Positions 1 through 10,985 of a DNA stretch of 64,000 nt are shown here, piece by piece. Position 1 is the first letter of the stretch; every line of letters begins with the position of its first letter. Origin of the DNA: Charina bottae (taxonomy: Eukaryota; Chordata; Lepidosauria; Squamata; Charinaidae); contig JALMGJ010000004.1 of NCBI GenBank assembly GCA_023362775.1, positions 81,582,798-81,646,797 on the forward strand, written 5' to 3'. The notes beneath the pieces were generated by a model, which saw only the letters and a list, made by a program, of their open reading frames with translations, searched no databases and had not been told where the DNA came from. Made by a program: the position numbers and the translations under genes.

Positions 1-500
1 GGCATACTACTGGTTTGCAAGTGAACTGAATCTTCTCTTAGTCTTTGTGCTAGCATTTCAGGTTTTATTTCTTGGTTTTATAAAAGCATTATTTTTTTAA
101 AGATCTTTCCTTCAAAGAATAATTGTTAAGGAGAAGACTCGATATATTTGGGTTCTCTGTCACCATCAGGGCTGTTCCTTGATGGAAAAGCTTTGTTCAT
201 GACTTGGGGATCCTTCTGGACTTCTGCCTTGATTCTGTTTGGAATCAAGATGGGGCAGAGGGAAACTGACAGGCTTTCAAGATTCTGTCCCAACCAGCTC
301 AATAAAGCCATGAAATTAAGGGAAGAAATTAAGAATACCATTGTGGATGGGAAATAGAATTTAATTAAAAAAAAAGTTTGGCTAGGACACTGAAACAGAG
401 TTCTCCAAACTGTTTTTGTTTTTTTGTTTTTTTGTAGGGCCAACTTGTAATACTATTATTAAAGAATAACTCTTTTAAGGCATGTATTTGGCTTGTTGCA
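1..500. other. Unassigned AT-rich DNA
   Basis: I recognise no gene or repeat family here. A short open stretch (148-357, plus strand) has no start context or domain that I know and is probably chance. It ends at the tail of a BovB fragment. Confidence 0.5.
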
Positions 501-1668
501 TTTGTTGTTTATTCATTCAGTTGCTTCCTACTCTTCATGACTTCATGGACCAGCCCACGCCAGAGCTTCCTGTCAGCCGTCGCCACGCCCAGCTACCCCA
601 AGGTCGAGTCCGTCACATCCAGAATATCATCCATCCATCCATCTTGCCCTTGGTCGGCCCCTCTTCTTTTTGCCTTCCACTTTCTCTAGCATCAGCTTCT
701 TCTCCAGGGTATCCTGTCTTCTCATTATGTGGCCAAAGTACTTCAGTTTTGCCTTTAATATCATTCCCTCAAGTGAGAAGTCTGGCTTTATTTCCTGGAG
801 TATGGACTGGTTTGATCTTCTTGCGGTCCAAGGCACTCTCAGAATTTTCCTCCAACACCACAGCTCAAAAGCATCTCTCTTCCTTCGCTCAGCCCTCCTT
901 ATGGTCCAGCTCTCGCAGCCATAGGTTACTATGGGGAATACCATTGCTTTAACTATGCGGACCTTTGTTGTCAGTATGATGCCTCTGCTCTTAACTATTT
1001 TATCGAGATTTGTTTTTTGTTGCCGCCTCCTGAACAATGTTGCGAACTTCTGTCCATAGTTCTTCCGGGACCCTATTTACTTAATCTAGTCCCTTAAATC
1101 TATTCTTCACCTCCACTGCATATTCCTTAGGAATATTAGTGAGCTCATATCTAACTGATCTGTGGGTCTTCCCTATTCTCTTTAGTCTGATTCTAAATTT
1201 TGCAATAAGAAGTTCATGATCTGAAGTACAGTCAGCTCCAGGTCTTGTTTTTACTGACTGTATAGATGTCCGCCACCTTTGGCTGCAAAGGATGTAGTCA
1301 ATCTGATTTCGGTGTGGACCATCTGGTGAAGTCCATGTATAAAGTCGTCTTCTAGGTTGTTGGAAGAGAGTGTTTGTTATGCACAGTGAGTTGTCTTGGC
1401 AAAATTCTATCAGCCTATGTCCCACTTCATTTTATTCTCCCAGACCATGCTTACCTGTAATTCCAGGTGTCGTTTGACTACCCACCTTAGCGTTCCAGTC
1501 TCCTATAATGAAAATAACATATATTTTTGGAATATTATCCAGTGGGTGCTGCAGGTCCTCATAGAACTGATCTACTTCTGCTTCTTCAGCATCTGTAGTT
1601 GGGGCATACTGTATATTTGGATCACTGTGATGTTAAATGGCTTACCCTGAATTCAAATTGAGATTATT
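501..1668 (-). mobile_element. BovB (RTE) LINE fragment, 5'-truncated and internally deleted
   Basis: Read on the minus strand, this runs from the middle of the BovB endonuclease domain (about residue 155 of the full-length copy at 48.7 kb) to the BovB 3' end. The endonuclease part (1081-1425) keeps the NQIDYIL and SDHELLIAKF motifs. The C-terminal part (627-1037) keeps the segments YGCESWTIR and WTARRSNQSILQEIKP. Between them, at about 1037-1040, the sequence jumps from the position equivalent to 49997 to that equivalent to 51413, which removes about 1.4 kb including all reverse transcriptase motifs. The 3' tail is the BovB-type end gaataaacaacaa. I could not see a clear TSD. The copy cannot mobilise itself. 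Confidence 0.9.
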
Positions 1669-4045
1669 GAAACATGATTATGTGGTCTATGAAAAAACTT
1701 CATTTTGAAGCATAAATACAGAGTCAAAACTTATAGGATAATTTTTCTATTTATATTTCAATTTTGTGTTGTTATTTTCCACATTTTCTCCAGGAGGAGA
1801 TCTCACCTTTATTTTATTCTCAAAAAAGAAACCTGTGAGATCAGTTGAGCTGACAAAATGTCTGGATCACAGTAATCCTTGAATCTTCCCAATCCTAGAA
1901 CAACATCTTAATCACCACACTGCCAGAATAAATTAATTCCATTTTGTATATTTTTGGTAGCTGAATTGAGTGGCATGTATGCTTGCTCTGATGTAGATAT
2001 AGAGATTGACTAGGAATGTGCTGGGTGCAAGCTAAACTAGAAATTCAACACCCAAATACCAAACACCACCCATTTTGTGGTCCCCCAAACAATGTTATGT
2101 CATTTCCCATCAAAGGATTACCAACCCCTTAACTGACCCATTGTATGATTTCTTTTGTTTTGCTATTTCTTTTTTATAATTGGCTGGAACGTAATGGCCT
2201 TAATTCCAACAAACCCTAGCAGGGTTTCAGCAAGTATTGGATTTAATATAAGCATAGCCTTACATTCTTGTAGTGTTTTATAAATTCTTGTATTACTTAT
2301 GTCCTTTTATAGTTGTCTTAATTTAAAGCATTTAGATTATTCATTGTAAAATTTAATTGTAATTTTATAGGATTCTTTTACATTTAAATACCTGTTCTCA
2401 GTAATTTTACCTTAATAATTTTATCTTTACCTTATTTTATTCTATCAATATGACTTTTTATTTTTATTTCTGTTTTAGTGTAATTGTTATGTTATTAGTT
2501 ATATACTGGTCTATGACCAAAATAATATTGATTGATTGATTTGTTTTGTTTATTGTGTTATATGAATACTGTCATTTTTTTATAAAGGATAACATAATGA
2601 GTTACCTTATGTTATCTGAACCCACCAATTATGATTAATACAAAACATGATTTTGTGTGCAAAGTATGAATATGTGAACTCAGATACTGAAAGCAGTCAA
2701 TATTTTTCATAAGGATGAAGTAATAGAACATAGAACGCTTATTTCTATCATGAGAATGTTAAATCAATGCGTGTAGAAATTATACCTCTAGCATGATTAG
2801 AATTCTTATTGAATACAAAACGTAATGTTAATCTGTTTATATAACATCTTATTAACAATTTTTATAGCACCAAACTTTAAGAAATGAGTTTTCATTAATT
2901 TACAGTTTCATAGTTTAAAAGTAGAGTGTCTTCTTTTCCATTTGTAGCATTTAATTCCAAAGGGGAAAGTGTGATTGCTTTTTTAGAGCTACTGAGAATC
3001 ATTGGGCTTGTGAAATAAACAGATGTGCAAACCTGTGACTTTTATAGGAAAGGATAGTGTTTAAATTACTATTGATTTCTAGAAGGTTGTTTGTATAAGA
3101 AATTGAGGATCAAAGATAAGTTATTTGTTTGTTGAGTGTCCAAACAGCTTTAGAGAGAGTAAAATCTTAATGGATTGAAATCCTGTTCCATCAAGTTCCT
3201 GAATTTATGTTTAGAAAAAAAATGTGGTTAGACTATAGGTATGGTGTCTTCCCATACAAAATTAAATCTAACAATTATCCAAACAAGTTGTATAATATAA
3301 GACATATAACTATAAATGGAATAAATTGCTTAATGTTTTAGAAGCCCAAAGTTTTCATTTTCATAATGAAAATTCTCCAAACTACCTTTCCCTTGTGCCC
3401 TCCATATGTTTTGGAGCAATTAGGATTCCCAGCCAGTATAGGTTCATTGTGAATTCCTGGAATTCACAAACACATTTTGTGTTTGTGAAAATGTTCAAAC
3501 ACATTTTCAAAGCATGAGGTTGAAGAATTTTTTTCCAGACATTCTGCTCATTCAAATCTGGATAAAATGCATATTATGGAGGGTTTGGATTTGGCTTAGC
3601 TTGTTGTCTGAATCCATGGTTTTTTATTGAGCGCAAGGTATAAATCTACCTCAGATATGGTTTATTAAATAAACTACTCTTAAGCAAGTCATTGCTCTTA
3701 ACACAGTGTGTAAACTCTTTTATTTAGTGAAGAAATGTGGTTATAGGACAGGGGAAATAAAATATGGTTATGGGAGAGAAATAAGATACAATCAATAGCT
3801 CAGAGTAAAATCATCCCCAAAATTTAAGACTTGGAAAGCTGCAGCATTTTCTAAATTTGAACAACAGGCATTACAATTCTAAAACTCTTTTCTAAAAATG
3901 AAGTGGCTAAATACAAGCATACCACGAGAAACTAAATTGATAGATTTTGTCATCTTCCTTAGCTGCAAGTCAAAAGCTTGATCTAAGTTCCTATTTTTTA
4001 CAGTCAAGACCATGGATGTGCTCATGAGACTCCTTGTTAAGTTTT
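1669..4045. other. Unassigned AT-rich DNA
   Basis: About 2.4 kb of AT-rich sequence with short poly-A and poly-T runs and a GTTT/ATTT run at its right end. I see no open frame with recognisable domains and no clear terminal repeats. Confidence 0.5.
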
Positions 4046-4046
4046 G

Positions 4047-4140
4047 GGAATTTGTTTGTTTGTTTGTTTGTTTATTTATTTATCTATCACATTTATATAG
4101 CCACCTATCTTGCTCAGCTTTATCATTGTGATCATGAATG
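4047..4140 (-). mobile_element. Short L2/CR1-type 3' tail remnant
   Basis: On the minus strand a segment resembling the L2 3' end (gataggtggctatataaat) is followed by tandem AAAT/AAAC units. This is how L2-group LINEs and the SINEs that borrow their tails end. Too short to assign to LINE or SINE. Confidence 0.45.
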
Positions 4141-5098
4141 TTAGCAAGATAATGTAGAGACAACAAGGAAGGAGGATGCCCTCAGAGCAACCTACACATA
4201 TTCATAGGTGCATAAGAACTAATGCAGGCTCTGTGAGAGCTATTTCTCAATGCTGTGTAAAGAAAGCCAGGTGGGACAGCATTTGAAAAAGACACAGGAG
4301 AGGCCTCCTGCACTGCTACCTGGAGCATTAATCACAATAAAACAGGGAGTCTTTATTGTTCTGGATCATCAATAAAAACTTTTCTTGCTCCCACTTACAT
4401 CGATTGAGATTAGAGAGCCCTTTGGTAACAAATGGGCAGCATAACTCAGGTCAAGACCTTCATCACGACCAAAGATTATTACCAGGATGTGATGACTTAG
4501 CTGCTTATTATACTGAAGTTTAATGGGCTGCAGCCTTCTTCTGTTTTACATTTGTAGGATTATATGAGTTCAGATGTAACTGGGGGCTCATCCTTATACA
4601 AATCCTGGAAGAATTAGATAACTTATCTTGGGAAAAAAGTTTGTTGGATTGTTGAACAGTTTGAAGTTTTAAATTAGGGAAGAAGCATTGGGCTAAAAAA
4701 AAAAAGAATGATAAACATACTTTCCAATCCATTGCATATTACAACAGTTTCTTTAAATTCAGTGGGACTTAATCCTGCCTAAATGTACAAACAATTAAAG
4801 CCTTATACAGCTATTTTTTTTATAAAATATATATATTATAAGCCTTTAACCTTGCTATCTAACCTTAGGTGAAGTATGAACAGTGATTCCTGCCTGAAGC
4901 TTAGATTTCTATGATGTAAGAGGCCAAGCTATGCAACAATTTGGAGGGAAGTTTCATCTCTTAGGAGAAAAATGTAGTTTTCAAGGACTGAGAGTCAAAA
5001 TCACACAGTACAAGTGAGTGTTTCCCCACTGGCTGCTTACATCTGGTGAGTACTCTGGATCATATCATGTCTGGACAAGGCTTAGAATATATTCTTTC
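4141..5098. other. Unassigned DNA
   Basis: No recognised gene or repeat. An open stretch on the minus strand (4520-4732) contains a poly-A-encoded hydrophobic run and looks like chance. Confidence 0.45.
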
Positions 5099-5111
5099 CA
5101 TATTAACCAAA

Positions 5112-5279
5112 AGTCTGTGGCTTGAATCATGTCAACTGGATTTCTATTTTCTTAGTGGAAACGTTTCACTCCTTATCCAAGGAGCTTCTTCAGTCAACTG
5201 AAGAAGCTCCTTGGATAAGGAGTGAAACGTTTCCACTAAGAAAATAGAAATCCAGTTGACATGATTCAAGCCACAGACT
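5112..5279. repeat. Perfect 168-bp palindrome (2 x 83 bp arms, 2-bp spacer)
   Basis: I compared the arms base by base. 5112-5194 is the exact reverse complement of 5197-5279, with spacer CA at 5195-5196. The outer two bases of the left arm lie in the TSD. No mismatch was found, so either the insertion is young or the arms correct each other. A transcript through it would form an 83-bp hairpin, and the DNA could extrude a cruciform. Confidence 0.95.
5198..5231 (+). ncRNA. Hammerhead-ribozyme-like core (mirrored on the minus strand)
   Basis: The right arm contains CTGAAGA (5198-5204, fits CUGANGA), then a 6-bp stem CTCCTT/AAGGAG with loop GGAT (5207-5222), then GAAA (5224-5227), C-G and GTT (fits the NUH cleavage triplet). 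This is the order of the hammerhead core with a minimal stem III, as described for hammerheads in Penelope-like elements. The left arm carries the same core on the opposite strand. I do not see a convincing stem I within one arm, and in the palindrome each core can pair with its mirror copy, so self-cleavage is uncertain. Confidence 0.45.
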
Positions 5280-5374
5280 GTTCCACCTGGATGACTGAGA
5301 ACCTTCATAGACATATTAACCAAAAGGTTTGCTTGTCTAGTAATTTATTTTACTAGGCTTAATGCCATTCCAGT

Positions 5375-5900
5375 CATGTCTGACTCTGAGCAGTTTACAG
5401 TCCTCCAAAATAAAAATAAAAACTTAAAACTATAAACATAAAATAATAAATAGCATATCATGCACTAAGGAACAGCTGTAATACCATCTTCATTAGGAGA
5501 GAATAAAGTGTCTTTCTCACTCCCCAAAGCACCCATATCTTATCGGCTCTGTGAAAACCTAACAGGGTTGGGGCTATCTGATGTCAGAGGACTGCAATTT
5601 CATAGAAATGAGGCAGACATAGGAAAGGCCTGACCCTGGGATCCAGCAGATAACATTCCTCAGGAGCCAGAGGAAACCTTCTCTTCCAGATCTCAACAGA
5701 TGGGAAGAGACACTGTGAAAAAGTGCTCCCATAGATCCACACAGTGAGCCAGGAAGAACTTTAAAGGGGACAACCAGCACCTTGCATTGCACCTGAAAAC
5801 AAGCTGGCAACCAGTTTTTGAGTCATGTGGATTTTAAATGATTTTAAATGAGAGAGAAGAGGGTGTCAACCTCTGTGGCACCCCAGAAAGCAGGGACCTT
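5375..5900 (-). mobile_element. Old L2-type LINE 3' fragment
   Basis: On the minus strand, 5810-5574 reads ACFQVQCKVLVVPFKVL..GSL, the equivalent of CFQVQFKVLVITFKALHG in the C-terminal region of the L2 copies at 18.8 and 54.6 kb. Further left is the 3' UTR-like block with ctgactctgagcagtttaca. Frames are broken and no TSD is visible. A decayed, non-functional remnant. Confidence 0.7.
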
Positions 5901-6713
5901 GGGTTGACCTCTCATGCCCACTACCAATGACTGGAATTTCCCACTTAGAAAGGAGAAGAATCACTGCAAAACAGTGTTTGTTTGTTTGTTTGTTTCAGAT
6001 GCAGTAATGACTTACATAGTTGCATTTCCATTTTGAGAATTTCATTGCCTGCCTGCTTTCTAGCCACATATTGAAAGTGGGCCTTGTGCTCATCTCTTCA
6101 TTGTTCTTGTTTGGATGCAGCAACTATTTTTTCCATGTTTCCAACAAAAGGCCAAGTCAGATTGGATGGGTCTTAATCAAGAAAAGTATTTTAAACCCTA
6201 ATGAGAAAAAAAAATCATAGCAATTAGGACAGTTGCAGATACGTAATAAAATCTCTCATTTAATATATTCCAGTCCTAATAAATGGGTAAGCAAATTGAT
6301 GACTTCTGACTACATATATGACAATCTCTTGCTATAACTGTGCTAACTAGAGCTTGTGGAAGATGAAGTCTAAAATATCTATAGAGAGCCGGGAAAACTT
6401 TTTATATTTTTTTTTAATTTGTTCATAATTTGATGAGTTCCTTTCTATATTAGTCAGTATATCTGGTCTTCTTGAAATAGTAAGAAAGAAAATCCACCAT
6501 TTAGTGTAAATGTGATTTATCTCTGCTCCGCATCCCCTATCTATTATACATTTCAGTGGGGCACGTTCTCACATCATTTGTGTATCTTTAGGGGTTTCTG
6601 ATGTACACATAAACATACACACACACAAAGCAAAATTTAAAGCAATTATGTCTATTACTGGAACTTCAGAGGAATAAATCCAGAATCTGAAGGCACTATT
6701 TTAATAAATCCTT
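5901..6713. other. Unassigned DNA
   Basis: No recognised gene or mobile element. A GTTT run lies at about 5980-5996 and a short AC-rich run near 6617. The plus-strand open stretch 6020-6220 has hydrophobic content but no family I know. Confidence 0.45.
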
Positions 6714-6813
6714 AAATACCTGATCCATCACGATAAAAGTTAAAATTTCCAGTGGATAATATTCTCTTGAACTACATACCTAATACATGGAATTTGACAA
6801 CCAGACAATATAA

Positions 6814-7011
6814 GTGGATTCTCCATGTCCTTACTATGGCCAAAAAACTCATATTGCAGCATTGGAAAGATACAGTAAACCTATGGCCCTATTTACTCAA
6901 TGGATTGAAGACCTGATTGCACTTGCCACCTATGAGCGGATTGTCTTTAGATATAGACTTTATATGGGCAAGTATAACAAAATGTGGGACTCATTTATAC
7001 AAAATACATAG
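6814..7011 (+). pseudogene. L1 ORF2 C-terminal fragment
   Basis: The 65-codon open segment contains WIEDLIALATYERIVFRYRL and ends YNKMWDSFIQNT, the pattern of the extreme C-terminus of vertebrate L1 ORF2 (compare PDMEEWIIKVMDLAQMAK..FNSCWKPFYKFIE in the L1 at 36.2 kb). No endonuclease or RT motif remains, because the copy is truncated upstream. The first ATG is incidental. Confidence 0.65.
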
Positions 7012-7209
7012 GTTAAAAAAAAACGACAGTTATATAAGTGTATTAGAAATATATACGTACTTGAGTAATATTTGCATTAGATAAGTATATATAGAATTGT
7101 AACTGTTTACTGTTATAATGATATATCATAGTATTTTTCTTTTTTTTCTTTGTTGTATTTTTTCACTTTTTTGTTAAAGCACTTTGTGTTTTTTTCTCTT
7201 TGACAAGAA

Positions 7210-7391
7210 TGTATTTCTATCATAATTCTCTTTGACAAAAATGACTCTCCAGTCATTCATTTTCCACTTAACCTTCTTCGTAGAATTATAATGAAACTAA
7301 AATGAGGACTGCATTAAGCAGATTTTTTAAACAGAAAAGGAAGAGGATGATAAAAAATAGAAGAAATATTGTATGTATTTCTATCATAATT
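7210..7391. repeat. 146-bp insertion with 18-bp TSD inside the L1
   Basis: tgtatttctatcataatt occurs at 7210-7227 and again at 7374-7391. The DNA between them (7228-7373) interrupts the L1 3' UTR. Most of it (about 7245-7368) is a close copy of 8640-8760, about 1.4 kb downstream. Its class is unknown; it has no tRNA promoter boxes that I can see. Confidence 0.7.
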
Positions 7392-7479
7392 ATATTTGTG
7401 TTTTGCTTCTTTTCTTTTTCTCTTTTTGTTATTATTTTAAAAACAATAAAAATTTAATAAAGAAATACCTGATCCATCA

Positions 7480-8639
7480 TGAAGGATGAAACGATTACAG
7501 TACTTTACACTCTAAAATCAGAAAATTCAGTGTGATCCATATATTTTGTCAATGTTATGGGAAAAAATGAATCCCATTGAGAGCTTAATAGGTACAGTAA
7601 TTCTAAAGTAAATTTAGAAATCTGCTTCATCCAGAAACATAGGACACTCTGACATTTCCTTGCTGAGCTTTCCTACAACATGAGCTGAGATAATTTCCAA
7701 CTAACATGCAGAAGCTACAGGGACTAGATAACAAAAGAGATCTGGGAAAATGACATCAATATTGCAATTCCAATCCTCAGGTGATTTACCTTCAATAAAT
7801 CTGTTGCTTTATACACAGAGACAATTCATACAATTTGCATGAGAATTTACAACCGGAAAGCTATGTTATCTGAAACACTTCTGATCTGAAACAGTTCTGG
7901 CAACTTCTCAGATGCCTGGAGGTTGTAAGCAATTTGCATATTGATTTGCATAGCTATTTAAATTTCTTCATGATCCTGTTCTGTAGAGAAATACACTAAC
8001 CAAAGCCCAAGAAAAGGGAGCTGTTAAACTCTGGACTGTGCCACACTTTTCTGATTTTCTTTCAGCTTAATTTTATATATTTCTGCATCTCAACTTAACA
8101 TTAGATTATCCTTTTTTTAAATTTAGGAAATATTATGTTTCTATGCCTAAAGAAGATATATGTTTCTTTAAATGCTATATTTTCATTTGTATTCATTTGC
8201 AGATTATACTCATAACACCTGTTCTCTGGATTTCACTGCTATCATACCTATCTTAATTGCTTTAGGATGAATCTTATAAATACTTAGTAAAAGTAAGTCC
8301 AATTACTGTGGGTTACATCTGAATACATAGTGTTATACATACATAGTGTTGAGCTATTAGTCACATATGTCTTCTGTGGAAAATATCTCATGTAATTTTA
8401 GTTCTCTGCTATTTACATTCTGGAGCAAAAAAGGCTTTATTCTAGTTGTCCTACTCAGTAGACTTAAATATATACAGTATATATATTCATGTTTAAAAGG
8501 AGGAGATTTTGAACAGAAAAGCAGCTGGGGACAAAAACATTAAATATCTTTACCTCCCTCTTTTCCTATTCTCTGTAGTCTCAATAGAAATCAATTCCCA
8601 CATATTTTGTCCTTCACATATAAAAGTCACTTAATATCT
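7480..8639. other. Unassigned AT-rich DNA
   Basis: No gene or recognised mobile element seen. Confidence 0.45.
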
Positions 8640-8760
8640 CTCTCCAGTCATTCATTGTCCACCTAACTTTCTTCATAGAATTATAATGAAACTAAAATGA
8701 GGACTGCATTAAGCAGAAAACAAAAGAGGAAGAGCAGGATAAAAAATAGAAGAAATATTG
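8640..8760. repeat. Paralogue of the segment inserted at 7245-7368
   Basis: Shares long stretches such as tagaattataatgaaactaa and atgaggactgcattaagcag with 7245-7368, with scattered substitutions and a small length difference at the poly-T/A site. No TSD is evident, so this may be the older copy or part of a longer dispersed repeat. Confidence 0.75.
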
Positions 8761-10829
8761 TTAACTTTTTAACTATTAAATTGAATAACAGTGTTAACCA
8801 TATTCCAGTCAAATCAGAATGTTTATTTGCATTGCTTCAAAAACTCTTCTTTATATGAGTCCAAATATCATTATTCATTATTCATTCTTTCTATTTAAAA
8901 AGTAAACTATTTATAACTACATTATATTAGCTGCAGGAACAGAACTATAGTTTCAGAAACATTCTAATAATTATATTCATACTTAACAGTAGGACCTGTT
9001 GGCAACATTCAACTATTAAGGGTAGTAGTTATTGATTATTCATTTATTCCAACAGATACCCTGATCCTACTAGGGGGAAAATACTATTTATAGAAATTTA
9101 GTCTTAGTTGTGACTGATATGCAATATTACATATAAACATGATTTTGAAACATTATGATCCTTTCTATCTCCTTTCTTTCCATATACAGTATATATTCAT
9201 GTTATATAACTAAAGAAGAAGAAGCTTCATACTATCTTTTATTTCAGTGATGGTTCTAAATGAAATGTCCTGGTTGGTTCTAAATGAAATGTCCTGAAAG
9301 AAATATAGCCAAGACAGAAGGAAATTATACATTTTTGCACATGCACACCCAGTCACATACAACATACATCTATGAAAATTAGAAAAAAGAAATAACTCTA
9401 TGAATCAATATGTTGAGTCAAGATTTAATTAGAAAAAACAGCTTAAACTGGTCTTGAAAAAAAAATTCTACTGTGACTTAATCTGAATCTAAGCTCTAAT
9501 AACTATAAAATAATACTCTTAAGTGTGAGAAGTGCCTTTGTAGAAGGAGACAGAATACGTGTAAGAACAGTCATAAATCTGACACATCAGCTGAAGTCTT
9601 GTTGTAAAGATTAATACTAAATAGGACATATTTCAGAGAAATGTGCCAACATATTTTTTTCCATTTTCTAATAGTGGCTGAATCAGCAGAATCTTTGTAT
9701 TATTCCCTAGCAGGCTCTGATGACTTATAGTTAACATTTCAGATTAACAATATTATGTTCCAAAGTCTTGCTCAGCAGAAGTAACATCATGCTTGGTTTG
9801 AGGGGATCAGTGTAAACAGAAAATGCTTTATACTATATTATTATTGTTGTCTTTGTTATCATCAATATTATTAGAAAGGGAATACATACAAATTAAAAAT
9901 GACCTTGGGGTAAGTGACAAAGAACTTTATTACATTGTTCACAAGTGGCAATAAGTAATGGGACCAACAGAAGTGGCCATCAAATCTAAGTAATTAACTG
10001 AGGCAAGGCAGAACCAAGATAGATTAGGCTGGGAAGTGGGCCAAAAAAAGAAAAAAGAAATAAAAGGTCCACTTGAAGAAAATAGTCCAAGCATCCTTAT
10101 TTTATGGCATTAGTATTAAAAAAAGTCTATAGTACTATATTTATGAAAAAATATATATCTACTGTATTTATACAGAAGAGGATGGATTTTTCCTTTTCAC
10201 CTTCAGAATTATTTTGAAAATTGGCTCATTCCTATATTGCATTTCTCCTACCTTTCAAAGCTAAATTCAGCAAGTACCTTACAGGATGAATTTTGGAAGC
10301 ATCACTAGTTTAATTTAATCATATCAATGCTTTTTGTTACTTTATATTATTTGTTTTTGGCTGTGTCTAAATGCAAACACTGGGAATTTACACACTCACC
10401 AGAATGAGGTAGATTTTGGGGTGAAAGGATCACAGTTTCACAGAATAGCATAACAGATCTCCAACAGGATTGAAACTATGATAACTCCATAATGGATTTG
10501 AATTAGGAGATGCTACTGTTGCTCAAAGTGATAGAGCAAACACAAACTCATTGGAGCTTTTGTAACCTGCTCACCATGACAGCAGTTAGAAAAAGCTCTG
10601 AACATTCCATATGCTGTATTCAGTGTTGATAATCCAGAGATCTACAGATCCCATGGACTGCTTCCCTTTTTTCATACTCAGAGGGCAACCAGGCATGAGA
10701 TGAAGAAATGGCTAACCCTTTATATTTCATATTCCAAGTGTCACCAAATTAAAACAATATAATGTCAAACTAGGGAGAAAGAAGCTTCCAAACGAGTAAT
10801 TAGACCACATACCAAAAATCCTATATAGC
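8761..10829. other. Unassigned AT-rich DNA
   Basis: No gene or known repeat. One small tandem duplication of ggttctaaatgaaatgtcct lies near 9250-9295. Confidence 0.45.
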
Positions 10830-10985
10830 TTTGAGGTAGATGACCTGCACTGTTGCCAGTGTCTCCATCAGCCCAACCCACCTCACAGGGTGATGGTTAT
10901 GCAAAAATAAGGAGACGGAATCATTAGGTATGTATGCCTCCTTAAGTTAACCAGAAACTAATGTGGGGGGGGAAATATAATAAGT
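10830..10985 (+). mobile_element. Diverged tRNA-SINE 3' half with L2-type tail
   Basis: The phrases cagcccaacccacctcacaggg and attaggtatgtatgcctcct match the SINE body at 25.4 kb (cagcccaactcacctcacag, attaggtatgttcaccacct). The tRNA-like head is missing or unrecognisable and the tail is decayed (aaatataataagtaaat). An old copy. Confidence 0.6.

Larger units (their letters stand above)
5099..5326. mobile_element. Palindromic insertion with TSD, probable Penelope-like terminal piece
   Basis: A 15-bp direct repeat, catattaaccaaaag, flanks the unit at 5099-5113 and 5312-5326 and marks a 198-bp insertion (5114-5311). Most of the insert is a perfect inverted repeat. The remaining 3' part reads acctggatgactgagaacct, a phrase I recall from Penelope-like elements (PLEs) in fish and reptiles, as I do the neighbouring gaagaagctccttggataag. 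PLEs are known to carry inverted or tandem terminal repeats and hammerhead motifs. Here only the terminal region is present; no PLE reverse transcriptase or GIY-YIG endonuclease is visible nearby. It could instead be a fold-back MITE. The family assignment is from memory and needs a database check. Confidence 0.65.
6714..7479 (+). mobile_element. 5'-truncated L1 LINE insertion with 17-bp TSD
   Basis: The direct repeat aaatacctgatccatca at 6714-6730 and 7463-7479 brackets about 730 bp. The insert holds the end of an L1 ORF2, a T-rich 3' UTR and a short A-rich tail (aacaataaaaatttaataaag). The 3' UTR is itself interrupted by a 146-bp insertion at 7228-7373. Target-primed reverse transcription with 5' truncation explains the structure. 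Confidence 0.8.

Noticed and set aside
148..357. Possible small plus-strand gene (69 codons)
   Set aside because: No recognised domain and no splice or promoter context; the length is within chance expectation.
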